A stretch of DNA of 50,848 nucleotides. Origin: Comamonadaceae bacterium (GTDB taxonomy: Bacteria; Pseudomonadota; Gammaproteobacteria; Burkholderiales; Burkholderiaceae_C). The notes beneath the pieces were generated by a model. That model searched no databases. It saw only the letters and a program-made list of their open reading frames with translations, and had not been told where the DNA came from. Both the position numbers and the translations under genes were made by a program. The stretch lies in the NCBI GenBank assembly GCA_947375135.1, contig CANCER010000026.1, forward strand, positions 1-50,848, given 5' to 3'. This document shows positions 1 through 8,100 of the stretch, piece after piece; the first letter of the stretch is position 1, and each line of letters begins with the position of its first letter.

Positions 1-46
1 CACCGCACCGGTGGTCGTTATGCCTTGTGCACCATGTGCATTGCCC

Positions 47-535
47 ATCTTCCCCGGCCTGCAAGGCGGCCCGCTGATGCATGTGATTGCCGCCAAGGCG
101 GTAGCCTTCAAGGAAGCGCTGGAGCCCGGCTTCAAGCTTTACCAGCAGCAGGTGCTGAAGAACGCCCAGATCGTGGCCGAGACCTTGACCCAGCGTGGCC
201 TGCGCATCGTCAGCGGCGGTACGCAAAGCCATCTGATGCTGGTTGATTTGCGTGCCAAGGGCATTACTGGCAAAGAAGCCGAGGCCGTATTGGGCAGCGC
301 CCACATGACCATCAACAAGAACGCCATCCCCAACGACCCGGAAAAGCCCATGGTCACCAGCGGCGTGCGCATCGGCACCCCTGCAATGACCACGCGCGGC
401 TTCAAGGACGAAGAAGCACGCCTGACCGCCAACCTGATAGCCGACGTACTGGACAACCCGCGTGATGCCGCCAACATCGAAGCCGTGCGCGCCAAGGTGC
501 ATGCATTGACCGCACGCTTCCCTGTCTACAAGTAA
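47..535 (+). CDS. glyA: Serine hydroxymethyltransferase, C-terminal fragment
   Basis: SHMT is a PLP enzyme that converts serine and tetrahydrofolate to glycine and methylene-tetrahydrofolate in the cytosol. The readable part begins at the conserved [20 protein letters not shown] block and runs to the normal C-terminus with the [14 protein letters not shown] motif, about 160 of roughly 415 residues. The N-terminal two thirds, including the PLP lysine, lies outside the window. The first about 46 bases, although open in the same frame, encode residues that do not fit the family (an N-S-A-type stretch is expected before FPGL). I therefore start the homologous part at about 47 and treat what precedes it as foreign or misassembled. 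The gene ends 11 bp before nrdR, an arrangement typical of Burkholderiales. Confidence 0.93.
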   Translation: MFPGLQGGPLMHVIAAKAVAFKEALEPGFKLYQQQVLKNAQIVAETLTQRGLRIVSGGTQSHLMLVDLRAKGITGKEAEAVLGSAHMTINKNAIPNDPEKPMVTSGVRIGTPAMTTRGFKDEEARLTANLIADVLDNPRDAANIEAVRAKVHALTARFPVYK

Positions 536-546
536 GTGAAATTCGC

Positions 547-996
547 ATGAAGTGCCCGTTCTGCAGCAACCAGGAAACCCAGGTCGTGGAGACCCGGATG
601 TCCGAGGACGGGGACTTCATCCGCAGGCGCCGCCAGTGCAGCTCCTGCGAGAAACGCTTCACCACCTACGAGCGCCCGGATGTCAACTTCCCGGCCATCG
701 TCAAGAAAGATGGCCGGCGAATAGAGTTCGAGCGCGCCAAGCTGATTGCGTCCATGAAACTGGCCCTGCGCAAACGCCCGGTCAGCACCGAACAAGTGGA
801 CGCCGCTATTGAGCGCATTGAAGAAAAGCTGTTGAACCTGGGCCTGCGCGAAGTGCAGTCCACCCGCATTGGCGAACTGGTGATGCGTGAACTCAAGAAA
901 CTGGACAAAGTGGCCTACGTGCGCTTTGCCAGCGTCTACCGGAATTTTGAGGACATTGACGAGTTCAGGACACTGGTGGACGAGGTCAACAAATAG
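547..996 (+). CDS. nrdR: Transcriptional repressor NrdR
   Basis: NrdR represses ribonucleotide reductase genes by sensing ATP/dATP. At 149 aa it has the usual length. The N-terminal zinc ribbon is intact (C3-P-F-C6 and C31-S-S-C34) and is followed by an Arg-rich stretch (FIRRRRQC) and an ATP-cone domain at about residues 49-139. The start follows glyA by 11 bp and the two are probably co-transcribed. The stop lies 1 bp from the end of a convergent pilin-like gene, so the operon stops here. No NrdR boxes were recognised nearby; its targets are presumably elsewhere. Confidence 0.97.
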   Translation: MKCPFCSNQETQVVETRMSEDGDFIRRRRQCSSCEKRFTTYERPDVNFPAIVKKDGRRIEFERAKLIASMKLALRKRPVSTEQVDAAIERIEEKLLNLGLREVQSTRIGELVMRELKKLDKVAYVRFASVYRNFEDIDEFRTLVDEVNK

Positions 997-997
997 C

Positions 998-1549
998 TCA
1001 GCCACAGCGCGCAACCGTGGCCTTCTCAACCCGCGGACGCCCCGTAATGCCAAATATGACCCGGTATGCCTCGGTGCTTTCACTGGACGCCAAACACACG
1101 GTAAAGGTGCCTGCCTGAAAGGCTCCGCTCAATTGCTTGGCCCGGCCGAACGCGGAATAGGACACGTAGTCCTGAATTTCAGCATTGCCGGACATCCGAA
1201 GGGATCCCGTCGATGGTGGCTCCCGATACAGCACAAATTCGCCACTTTCGACCTTGCCGCTATTGTCCGGGTCATGAAACACGATCCAGCCCTGGGTCCA
1301 GTCCCCCAGCTTCGTACACTGCCGGCCGTCCGCCGATTTGCACATCACGACGCGCCCGTTGCGTCGGATAGCCTCATCGCGTGCCAAGCGCAGCCCGTCG
1401 CTGATCGAGAGCATTCCCGCACGAAGCCGCACGGCGGCCAGCAACTTGGGTACCTCCGGGACAGCAAGCGCCGCAGTACCAGAAAGAATGGACATTGCCA
1501 TGATGATTTCGGCCAACGATCGGCCACGCTGCATCGAAAAACCACGCAT
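998..1549 (-). CDS. FimT/GspH-like minor pilin, divergent from the pil cluster
   Basis: This 183-aa protein has a type III (prepilin) signal. A short leader ends in Gly (MRGFSMQRG), followed by RSLAE with Glu at mature position 5 and a hydrophobic helix (IIMAMSILSGTAALAV). The body has the GspH/FimT pattern, including ARDEAIRRN, a C-x-S-x-D-G-x-x-C stretch and GWIVFHDPDNSG. The open frame runs further upstream, but the sequence before residue MRGF is not pilin-like; AAAGG seven bases before this ATG supports the start. Such proteins are processed by PilD and form or prime the pilus tip. It is transcribed away from pilE and converges on nrdR. Confidence 0.85.
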   Translation of the reverse strand: MRGFSMQRGRSLAEIIMAMSILSGTAALAVPEVPKLLAAVRLRAGMLSISDGLRLARDEAIRRNGRVVMCKSADGRQCTKLGDWTQGWIVFHDPDNSGKVESGEFVLYREPPSTGSLRMSGNAEIQDYVSYSAFGRAKQLSGAFQAGTFTVCLASSESTEAYRVIFGITGRPRVEKATVARCG

Positions 1550-1844
1550 AAAAGCCTTTGCTCGCCCTCTGCGGGGCGCTACATCACTGAAGAAGGGGTG
1601 GGGCTTGCAGCACGGGCCGGGTGCTGCTTGGCGTTGGAACTGCCCCGGGCCTTGATGAGGGGCAGCGCAAATTCTAATCTTGAACGGGAAAAACAAACCG
1701 TTTAGCGCGCCAACCGCGCCATTCATCACCCCGTAGAGACGGCGAGCGCGGCCTGCCACTACTATTGTCCAAGGCTGCCCCCGACGGGCTGCGCAAGGGT
1801 GATTCAAAGTGCCCTGCTCAAGAACCCACTGCTGGAAAAACCCT

Positions 1845-2336
1845 ATGATGCTTCGCAAGAACACCCCTTCCACAAGCCGGTCTGACCTGCGCCGCCGCGC
1901 GGCGCGTGGCTTCACCCTGGTGGAGTTGATGGTGGTTGTCGCAATCGTCGGCATCCTCAGCGCCATCGCGCTGCCGGCCTACTCCGACTATGTAATGCGC
2001 GCAAAAATACCGGATGCGATTGCCAATCTGGCAGCCAAGCGGGTACGGTTGGAGCAGTATTACCAGGACAACAAGAGCTATGCGGGCGCACCGGACTGCC
2101 CCTTGCCCGCGAACGCAGACACGACAAGCAGCAAGTATTTTGATTTCAGTTGCTCCGTTGCAGGAACCGCCAGCGCATACACCCTGCAGGCGGTCGGCAA
2201 AAGTTCCATGGCAGGGTTTGTCTACACAGTCGACCAGAGCAACCTGAAGGCAAGCGCCATTGGCGTGCTCGCGCCCGCAGGATGGAGAGCCACTTCGACG
2301 ACTTGCTGGATTACCAACAAGGGGGGCGCGTGCTGA
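1845..2336 (+). CDS. pilE: Type IV minor pilin PilE
   Basis: This 163-aa pseudopilin has a long basic leader ending in RRRAARG, then FTLVE with Glu5 and the helix [19 protein letters not shown]. The next block ([20 protein letters not shown]) and a C-terminal cysteine pair are typical of PilE-type minor pilins in Pseudomonas and Burkholderiales. Two adjacent ATG codons (1845 and 1848) could each start it; GGAAA about eight bases upstream is a modest ribosome site. It is the first gene of the forward pilus cluster. The 295-bp gap before it must hold promoters for both this operon and the divergent pilin. Confidence 0.9.
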   Translation: MMLRKNTPSTSRSDLRRRAARGFTLVELMVVVAIVGILSAIALPAYSDYVMRAKIPDAIANLAAKRVRLEQYYQDNKSYAGAPDCPLPANADTTSSKYFDFSCSVAGTASAYTLQAVGKSSMAGFVYTVDQSNLKASAIGVLAPAGWRATSTTCWITNKGGAC

Positions 2337-2878
2337 GCAAACTCCCCGGGCAACGCGGCGTGGGCCTGATTGAAACCATGGTCGGCCTGGTCATCGTGTC
2401 GATCGTTTTCATTGCCGGTGCGCCCAGCTTTTCAACGTTCATGCAGAACCGCAAGGTGCGCAATGCTGCCGACGCCATTGCCAACGGTTTGAACCTGGCC
2501 AAAACGGAGGCGGTCAGTCGCAACACCAATGTCATGTTCACGCTGACGGCCGACACCGGCTGGACTGTGGGGTGTACGGTTGCATCCGAACCCGCCTGCT
2601 CCGCCAACCTCCATGCACGCGCGGGACTGGAGGGCTCCGGCGGCGTAGTCGTGCCGGCCACAACGGTCACATTCAACGCTTACGGACGGATGCCTGCAGG
2701 CGCTGCAGACGCCACCATCAACGTCAACAACCCGTTGGGTGCCTGTGAGAAAGATGGTGGAACCCTGCGTTGCCTGCGGATTGAGGTCAGCACGGCAGGA
2801 CGGGTGCGCTCCTGTGACCCCCAACTCAACACCAGCAATCCCGCGGCACCGCAAGCTTGCTCGCTGGCACTTCCATGA
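2330..2878 (+). CDS. fimT: Minor pilin FimT (GspH family)
   Basis: This is a 182-aa protein with a prepilin cleavage site (PGQRG, then VGLIE with Glu5), a hydrophobic helix ([17 protein letters not shown]) and the GspH core ([19 protein letters not shown]). I chose the GTG at 2330 because it overlaps the pilE stop and has a purine-rich AGGGGG site five bases upstream. The open frame upstream is pilE read in another frame. FimT-type minor pilins act at the pilus tip and have been linked to DNA uptake in some species. It is translationally coupled to pilE and pilV. Confidence 0.87.
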   Translation: MLSKLPGQRGVGLIETMVGLVIVSIVFIAGAPSFSTFMQNRKVRNAADAIANGLNLAKTEAVSRNTNVMFTLTADTGWTVGCTVASEPACSANLHARAGLEGSGGVVVPATTVTFNAYGRMPAGAADATINVNNPLGACEKDGGTLRCLRIEVSTAGRVRSCDPQLNTSNPAAPQACSLALP

Positions 2879-3306
2879 AATCAAAGCCCCTCTCCAGCAC
2901 CCAGTCCGGCGTGATGCTGCTGGAAGCCTTGATTGCCATTCTGATTTTTGCCATCGGGATTTTGGGAATTGTGGGTTTGCAGGCAACAGCAATCAAGCAG
3001 GCAACGGATGCGCAATTCCGCTCGGATGCGGGCCTGCTGACCAACCAGCTGCTAGGCGATATGTGGATCAGTAATCGCACCACAGCAACCCTGCAGTCCG
3101 GTTTTGCAACCAACCAGACCACCGACTCCCCATTCGACGCATGGAAGAAAACGGTGCTCAAAACCCTGCCCAGAGCAGACCAATATCCGCCGGTGGTGGC
3201 TGTCAGCAACGATGGTGTTGTCACCATTACGGTGCGGTGGCTGGCACCGAATGAACCCGCCGATGCGCAGCCCCATCAACTGGTAACCGTTGCGCAGGTT
3301 CGTTAG
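2875..3306 (+). CDS. pilV: Minor pilin PilV
   Basis: This 143-aa protein begins at an ATGA overlap with fimT. It has leader [12 protein letters not shown], then VMLLE with Glu5 and a strongly hydrophobic helix (ALIAILIFAIGILGIVGLQA), as in PilV. PilV helps form the minor-pilin complex that primes assembly and presents PilY1. The C-terminal half is a short beta-rich domain ending in VTVAQVR. pilW follows after 11 bp. Confidence 0.9.
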   Translation: MKSKPLSSTQSGVMLLEALIAILIFAIGILGIVGLQATAIKQATDAQFRSDAGLLTNQLLGDMWISNRTTATLQSGFATNQTTDSPFDAWKKTVLKTLPRADQYPPVVAVSNDGVVTITVRWLAPNEPADAQPHQLVTVAQVR

Positions 3307-3317
3307 GAGCAAAGGCC

Positions 3318-4511
3318 ATGAAGTCAGTCCGCCAACGCCCCCGACTCGCCAAAGGCTTTAGCCTAGTGGAGATCATGCTCGCACTGGTCATCGGCATGTT
3401 GGCAACCGTCATCGTGCTGCAACTATTTTCCGATTCCGAAGCGCGCAACCGCACAGCCACCGGCTCTGCGGACTCGCAAAGCAACGGTGTCATCACCTTC
3501 AATCAGATGCAAGGCCACATCCAGCGGGCGGGCTATGGCCTGAACGCTGTGGCGCTGTTCAATTGCCAACTGACCTGGACCGTCGCCACGGGCGATGCGC
3601 TGACAAAAAACGTGGTGATTGCGCCGGTTTCCATCAACCCCAAGACTGCTTCCAACACCCTTTTATTGCCAGCAGGAGATGCCAATACAGACACCCTGTT
3701 AATCCTGTACGGCAACGGCAACAGCCAACCCGAAGGCAGTGCCATCAGCCAGGACGCAACAGCCCCCGCTGCGCCGGTGTACACGATCAATGCGGCGGCT
3801 TACGCTGTCGGTGACCGGGTGATTCCCGCCCCAAGCGTCAATCCGGACAGCTGCCCGACCGTGCTGGCAATGGACCGTGTGGCCTCTGTGTTCGTTGTCC
3901 CGGCATCTCTTGGCTCCACCCGCGTGACGGCAACACTGGCCAATGCAGGCGTGTCACTCTTCAATCTGGGGCCAGGCCCCAACGGCCTTGCTTCCGCGAG
4001 CAGCGCTGGCAACGGGCCCACGATCGTGGCCTATGCCATCCGCTCCGGCAACCTCACCGCCTGTGATTTTTCCGTGAACGACTGCACGATCGATGCCAGT
4101 GCCAGCAAGACCTCGGTCTGGGTCCCTGTTGCCAGCGGTATCGTGGGGCTGCATGCGGTGTACAAATCCGACACAGCATGGACGAATGTCTACACCACCG
4201 TCTATCCGGCAGCCGGACGCTCGACCATCTCGCCACAGCCCAACACGGCCTGTGAATGGGCAAAGATAAAAGCCATCCAACTGGTAATGGTTGCGCGCAG
4301 CGACGAGAGAGACAAGTCGGTGGTTACAACAGCTGCCAATCAACCCGCATGGACGCAGGAAGCCGTCGCGCCGCTCGTGGCCAACGCGGGAGCGCTGACA
4401 AGCGACGGCAGCGGAGCCGAAGAATGGCGCCATTACCGGTACAAGACCTTCCAATCGGTCATCCCCATGCGCAACATGGCCTGGATGGGAAAGCCCACAC
4501 CATGCCCCTAA
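3318..4511 (+). CDS. pilW: Minor pilin PilW
   Basis: This 397-aa protein has a leader ending in KG followed by FSLVE (Glu5) and helix IMLALVIGMLATVIVLQLF, then SDSEARNRT and the QRAGYG motif typical of PilW. PilW is the large minor pilin of the tip-priming complex with PilV, PilX and FimU/PilE. The length is somewhat above that of the Pseudomonas protein but normal for Burkholderiales. Its last 10 bases overlap pilX. The central region (residues 90-300) is Ser/Thr/Ala-rich and poorly conserved. Confidence 0.9.
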   Translation: MKSVRQRPRLAKGFSLVEIMLALVIGMLATVIVLQLFSDSEARNRTATGSADSQSNGVITFNQMQGHIQRAGYGLNAVALFNCQLTWTVATGDALTKNVVIAPVSINPKTASNTLLLPAGDANTDTLLILYGNGNSQPEGSAISQDATAPAAPVYTINAAAYAVGDRVIPAPSVNPDSCPTVLAMDRVASVFVVPASLGSTRVTATLANAGVSLFNLGPGPNGLASASSAGNGPTIVAYAIRSGNLTACDFSVNDCTIDASASKTSVWVPVASGIVGLHAVYKSDTAWTNVYTTVYPAAGRSTISPQPNTACEWAKIKAIQLVMVARSDERDKSVVTTAANQPAWTQEAVAPLVANAGALTSDGSGAEEWRHYRYKTFQSVIPMRNMAWMGKPTPCP

Positions 4512-5134
4512 CCCGCAACCGTTCATCGCGTTCGCGCCGGGCCACGGGGCCACGACAGTCAGGCGTCGTGCTGATTATTTCTTTGATTGTTTTGGTCGCC
4601 ATGATGCTGGCGGCCATCGCCCTGGTGCGCATGGCGGATACCAACAACCTGATTGCAGGGAATATGGCGTTTCAGCAAGCGGCTACACGCTCGGGCGATC
4701 AGGGCCTGGAGACTGCATTCACCTGGTTGCAGGCGCGTGCTTCAGGCGTCACGCTGGAATCCAGCGATGCCACCGGCGGCTACCGGGCCGACGGTGCCAC
4801 GCTGGGCCCCAACCTCACAACCAACCCACCCCAGTCCTGGGATGCGTATTGGTCTGCATCGCTTGCGGCGCGGGCCATTGGTGCGGCGCAAGTAGATGCC
4901 GCCGGAAACACCGTGTACTACGTCATTGACCGTTTGTGCCGCAGCACCGGCAGCCGAAGCAACGGGGCGGATTGCGTTGCATCCCCGTCTGCCAATCCCA
5001 ATAACGCCGGCAGCGCACAGACCGCAGGCGTGAAGCCGCCCGACCCACCTTCGGTGGTGTACTACCGCATTACGGCACGCATTGAGGGGCCGCGCAACAC
5101 GGTGAGTTACGTTCAATCGATCGTATCCCTGTAA
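4502..5134 (+). CDS. pilX: Pilus assembly protein PilX
   Basis: This is a 210-aa protein. A basic N-terminus is followed by QSGVVLIISLIVLVAMMLAAIALVR, the hallmark of PilX proteins, which have a pilin-like helix but no Glu5. The next segment (NLIAGNMAFQQAATRSGDQGLE) matches the conserved PilX N-terminal domain. The ATG at 4502 sits inside the end of pilW (10-bp overlap), implying translational coupling. PilX works with PilV and PilW to stabilise PilY1 at the tip. The upstream extension of the open frame is a shadow of pilW. Confidence 0.9.
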   Translation: MPLTRNRSSRSRRATGPRQSGVVLIISLIVLVAMMLAAIALVRMADTNNLIAGNMAFQQAATRSGDQGLETAFTWLQARASGVTLESSDATGGYRADGATLGPNLTTNPPQSWDAYWSASLAARAIGAAQVDAAGNTVYYVIDRLCRSTGSRSNGADCVASPSANPNNAGSAQTAGVKPPDPPSVVYYRITARIEGPRNTVSYVQSIVSL

Positions 5135-5176
5135 ATGCGCAGCAGGCCGGCAATGGATGAATTGGAAGGATGGACC

Positions 5177-8100
5177 ATGAAAACCACGATGCCGCTCACA
5201 CGGTATTTTTTTGCCGCCCTGGCACTGTGTTCAGCCGGCGGGGCGTTCAGCGCAGTAACCGACATCTCCACCGTGCCGCTGAATACCTATTCGGCTACGG
5301 CATCGACCGACGTCAAACCGAATGTCCTCTTCATTCTGGACGACTCGGGCAGCATGGACTGGGCCTACTTGCCCGATTGGGCCAACGACAACAGCCCGCC
5401 AGAGTACCGCGCGAAAAATCCGGGGTTTAACGGACTGGCCTACAACCCCGCCACCCGGTACGCGCCGCCACTGGTGGCAGCCTCCAGTGGCGCGCTGGAT
5501 GCCACCCTCTACAAAAGCCAGACCGGCAACTCCACGGCAACCGGGGGAGACAGTGCCGCAACCGTCCTTTCACGCAACTGGAACAGCGTGAAGACCGACG
5601 CCTATGGCATCCAAAGCTCCAGCGTCGCCAACCTCACCCCCAACACATCGTCTGCACCCTTTTTCTTCACCACACTACCGGGCGAATACTGCACCACAGG
5701 CACCTTAAAGACCTGCATCACGGCAAACGGCCCGACCGAAGTGGCGGGCGTCCAATACACATTCCCCGCCTACCTTCGCTGGTGCAACAGCAGCGCCTTG
5801 TCCACCTGCAAATCGGGCTACGACAAGGACACGGCCTACACCAACCCCAGAATGCCTTCGCCCAGCACGTCCACGCTGACCGTGGCCGGGACCAGCGCAG
5901 CCACCGCGATACAGATCACTGTCGACAACCAGCGCATCCTGAGTTTGGCAGCAGGTGGCAGCAGCACAACGTCCAGCGCAGCGACTGCAATTGTCAATGC
6001 CATCAACGATTGCACCTACGCCTTGCAGGGCGCCTGCCAGGTGATGGGCTTCAAGGCCAGCAGAAGCAATGCCACCATCACCATCACGTCTCCGACGGGG
6101 ACGACTTCAACGCCCCTCATCACCGTGTCTGCGGGAACCAGTTCGAGCACGGTCACCCCTTTCACGCCGGGCGCTGTGCCCGGCAAAATCCTGCGCACCA
6201 CCCTCTACCCCGGAAACGACACCTATGGCTATCCCGGCACCGTCCCTGTGGCCAAGCATTCCAACCGGACCGACTGCGCAGGGTCAACCTGCACTTACCT
6301 TGAAGAGATGACCAACTATGCGAACTGGTACACCTACTACCAAACCCGCATGCAGATGATGAAGACCTCCGCAGCCAATGCGTTCGCCGATTTGGATACG
6401 GCGGCAGACCTCGCCAACGGCAAGTCGCGGTTCCGCATCGGCTTCATGACCATCAACAACAACACCAGCGCAGACTTCGTGAACCTGGCTGAGTTCACGG
6501 GTACGCAAAAATTCAACTGGTACACCAAATTACTGCGCGCAAGCCCCAACAATTCAACGCCGCTGCGTGCGGCGCTTTCCATGGCGGGCCGGTTGTACGC
6601 AGGACGGTTGAGCACCCTCAACAGCGTGGCCGTTGCCGATCCGCTGCAGTACTCCTGCCAGCAAAACTACGCACTGTTGTCCACGGACGGCTACTGGAAC
6701 AGCGGTGCAGGTTACAAATTGGACGGCAGCACTGCCGTTGGCAACCAGGACCCTGGCGCCAACAACACCCCGTTCGGTGACGGCGCTTCGGTTCAATGGC
6801 AAGAGCGAACCTACACCTTGCAGTACGCCACAGTGGCCCTTCAGGCACAGAGCATTACCAACCCCTTGCAAAGCAGCACCCTCTCGCAGCAGGCCGTACC
6901 GCTGGACCAGACCAGGAGCCGGCAAAACGCAAACGCCAGTTGGAGCAGTTGGACGGACACCGCATCCTTGTGCACCAAATCAACGACTGTCGACTGTCAG
7001 TATTCACGCGCTTCGTCCTTTAACCTCGGCGTGACCTGGACCTTCAGCTTCGGCAGCACCCCCTGTGTCGCAAATTCAACGCCCGACAGCAATGGACGAA
7101 TCCGGCAATGCGCGGGCTCCACCGTCAGCACGTGGTCCAGTTGGGCAAACGTGAGCAGCTGCACGACCAGCCCCACGGTTCAGTGCCAGTACCAGGGCTG
7201 GACCAGCACCTATACCAACGTTGCCAGCTGCACCCCGGTGGAACCCTCCGCAAGCTCGCCCTTCACGGTGGGCATCGCAAGTCGCTGCAAAACGGTTGCC
7301 GGAACTGCCACGGCATGGACCAATGCCACCAGTGCGTGCGTGGCAGCAAGCACCATGAATTGCCGTTACGTCCTCGACTCGTCTACTTGGCAGAATGTGA
7401 ATAGCTGCACCGTCGCAGCCCAGAACAATAGCAACCTGAAGGCCAGGGAGTGCCAATTTACAAGCACGGGCGGAACCAGTGACACACTGGCCGATGTTGC
7501 CGCCTACTACTACAACACGGACCTGCGCAGCCCCGTGGCGGCCGATGGAACAGGAACCTGCACGGGCCCGGTTATTTCGCCGGCCACCACCGCCAATGAC
7601 CTGTGCGCCAACAACGTGCCCACCAGCACCAACGATGTCGTGTCCACACAGCACATGACCACCTTCACCCTGGGCCTGGGTGCGCCCGGCAAGATGGTTC
7701 CCCCGGTATTGGGACAAAACACCAGCAGCGAGGACTTTGTATCCATTCTCAACAAGGCCACGGCCAGCACCAGCACCGGTGTTTGTTCCTGGCAAATCAC
7801 AGGCCAGTGCTTCTGGCCTATTCCCGCATCCGATTCCAGCGCAAACATTGATGACCTGTGGCATGCCGCCATCAACGGCCATGGCGGCTACTTCAGTGCA
7901 ACGGATCCGGCAACACTTGCGGGCAGTCTGGGCGCTGTGCTCAAGACCATCTCCAACGTTCCAAGGCCCGGCGCTGCGGCTGCAGCGGCCAGCAGCAACC
8001 CCAACGTCAGCACCAGCGACAACTTTGTCTTCAGCTCCTCCTATGAGTCCGTGAGCTGGTACGGCGAACTCATACGCCAACAAATTACGTCCACAGGTGC

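Noticed and set aside
1629..1643. Possible sigma-54 promoter (TGGC ... TGC with GG-N10-GC spacing) upstream of pilE
   Set aside because: Spacing fits but several consensus bases are missing, and it is 190 bp from the start; too weak to call.
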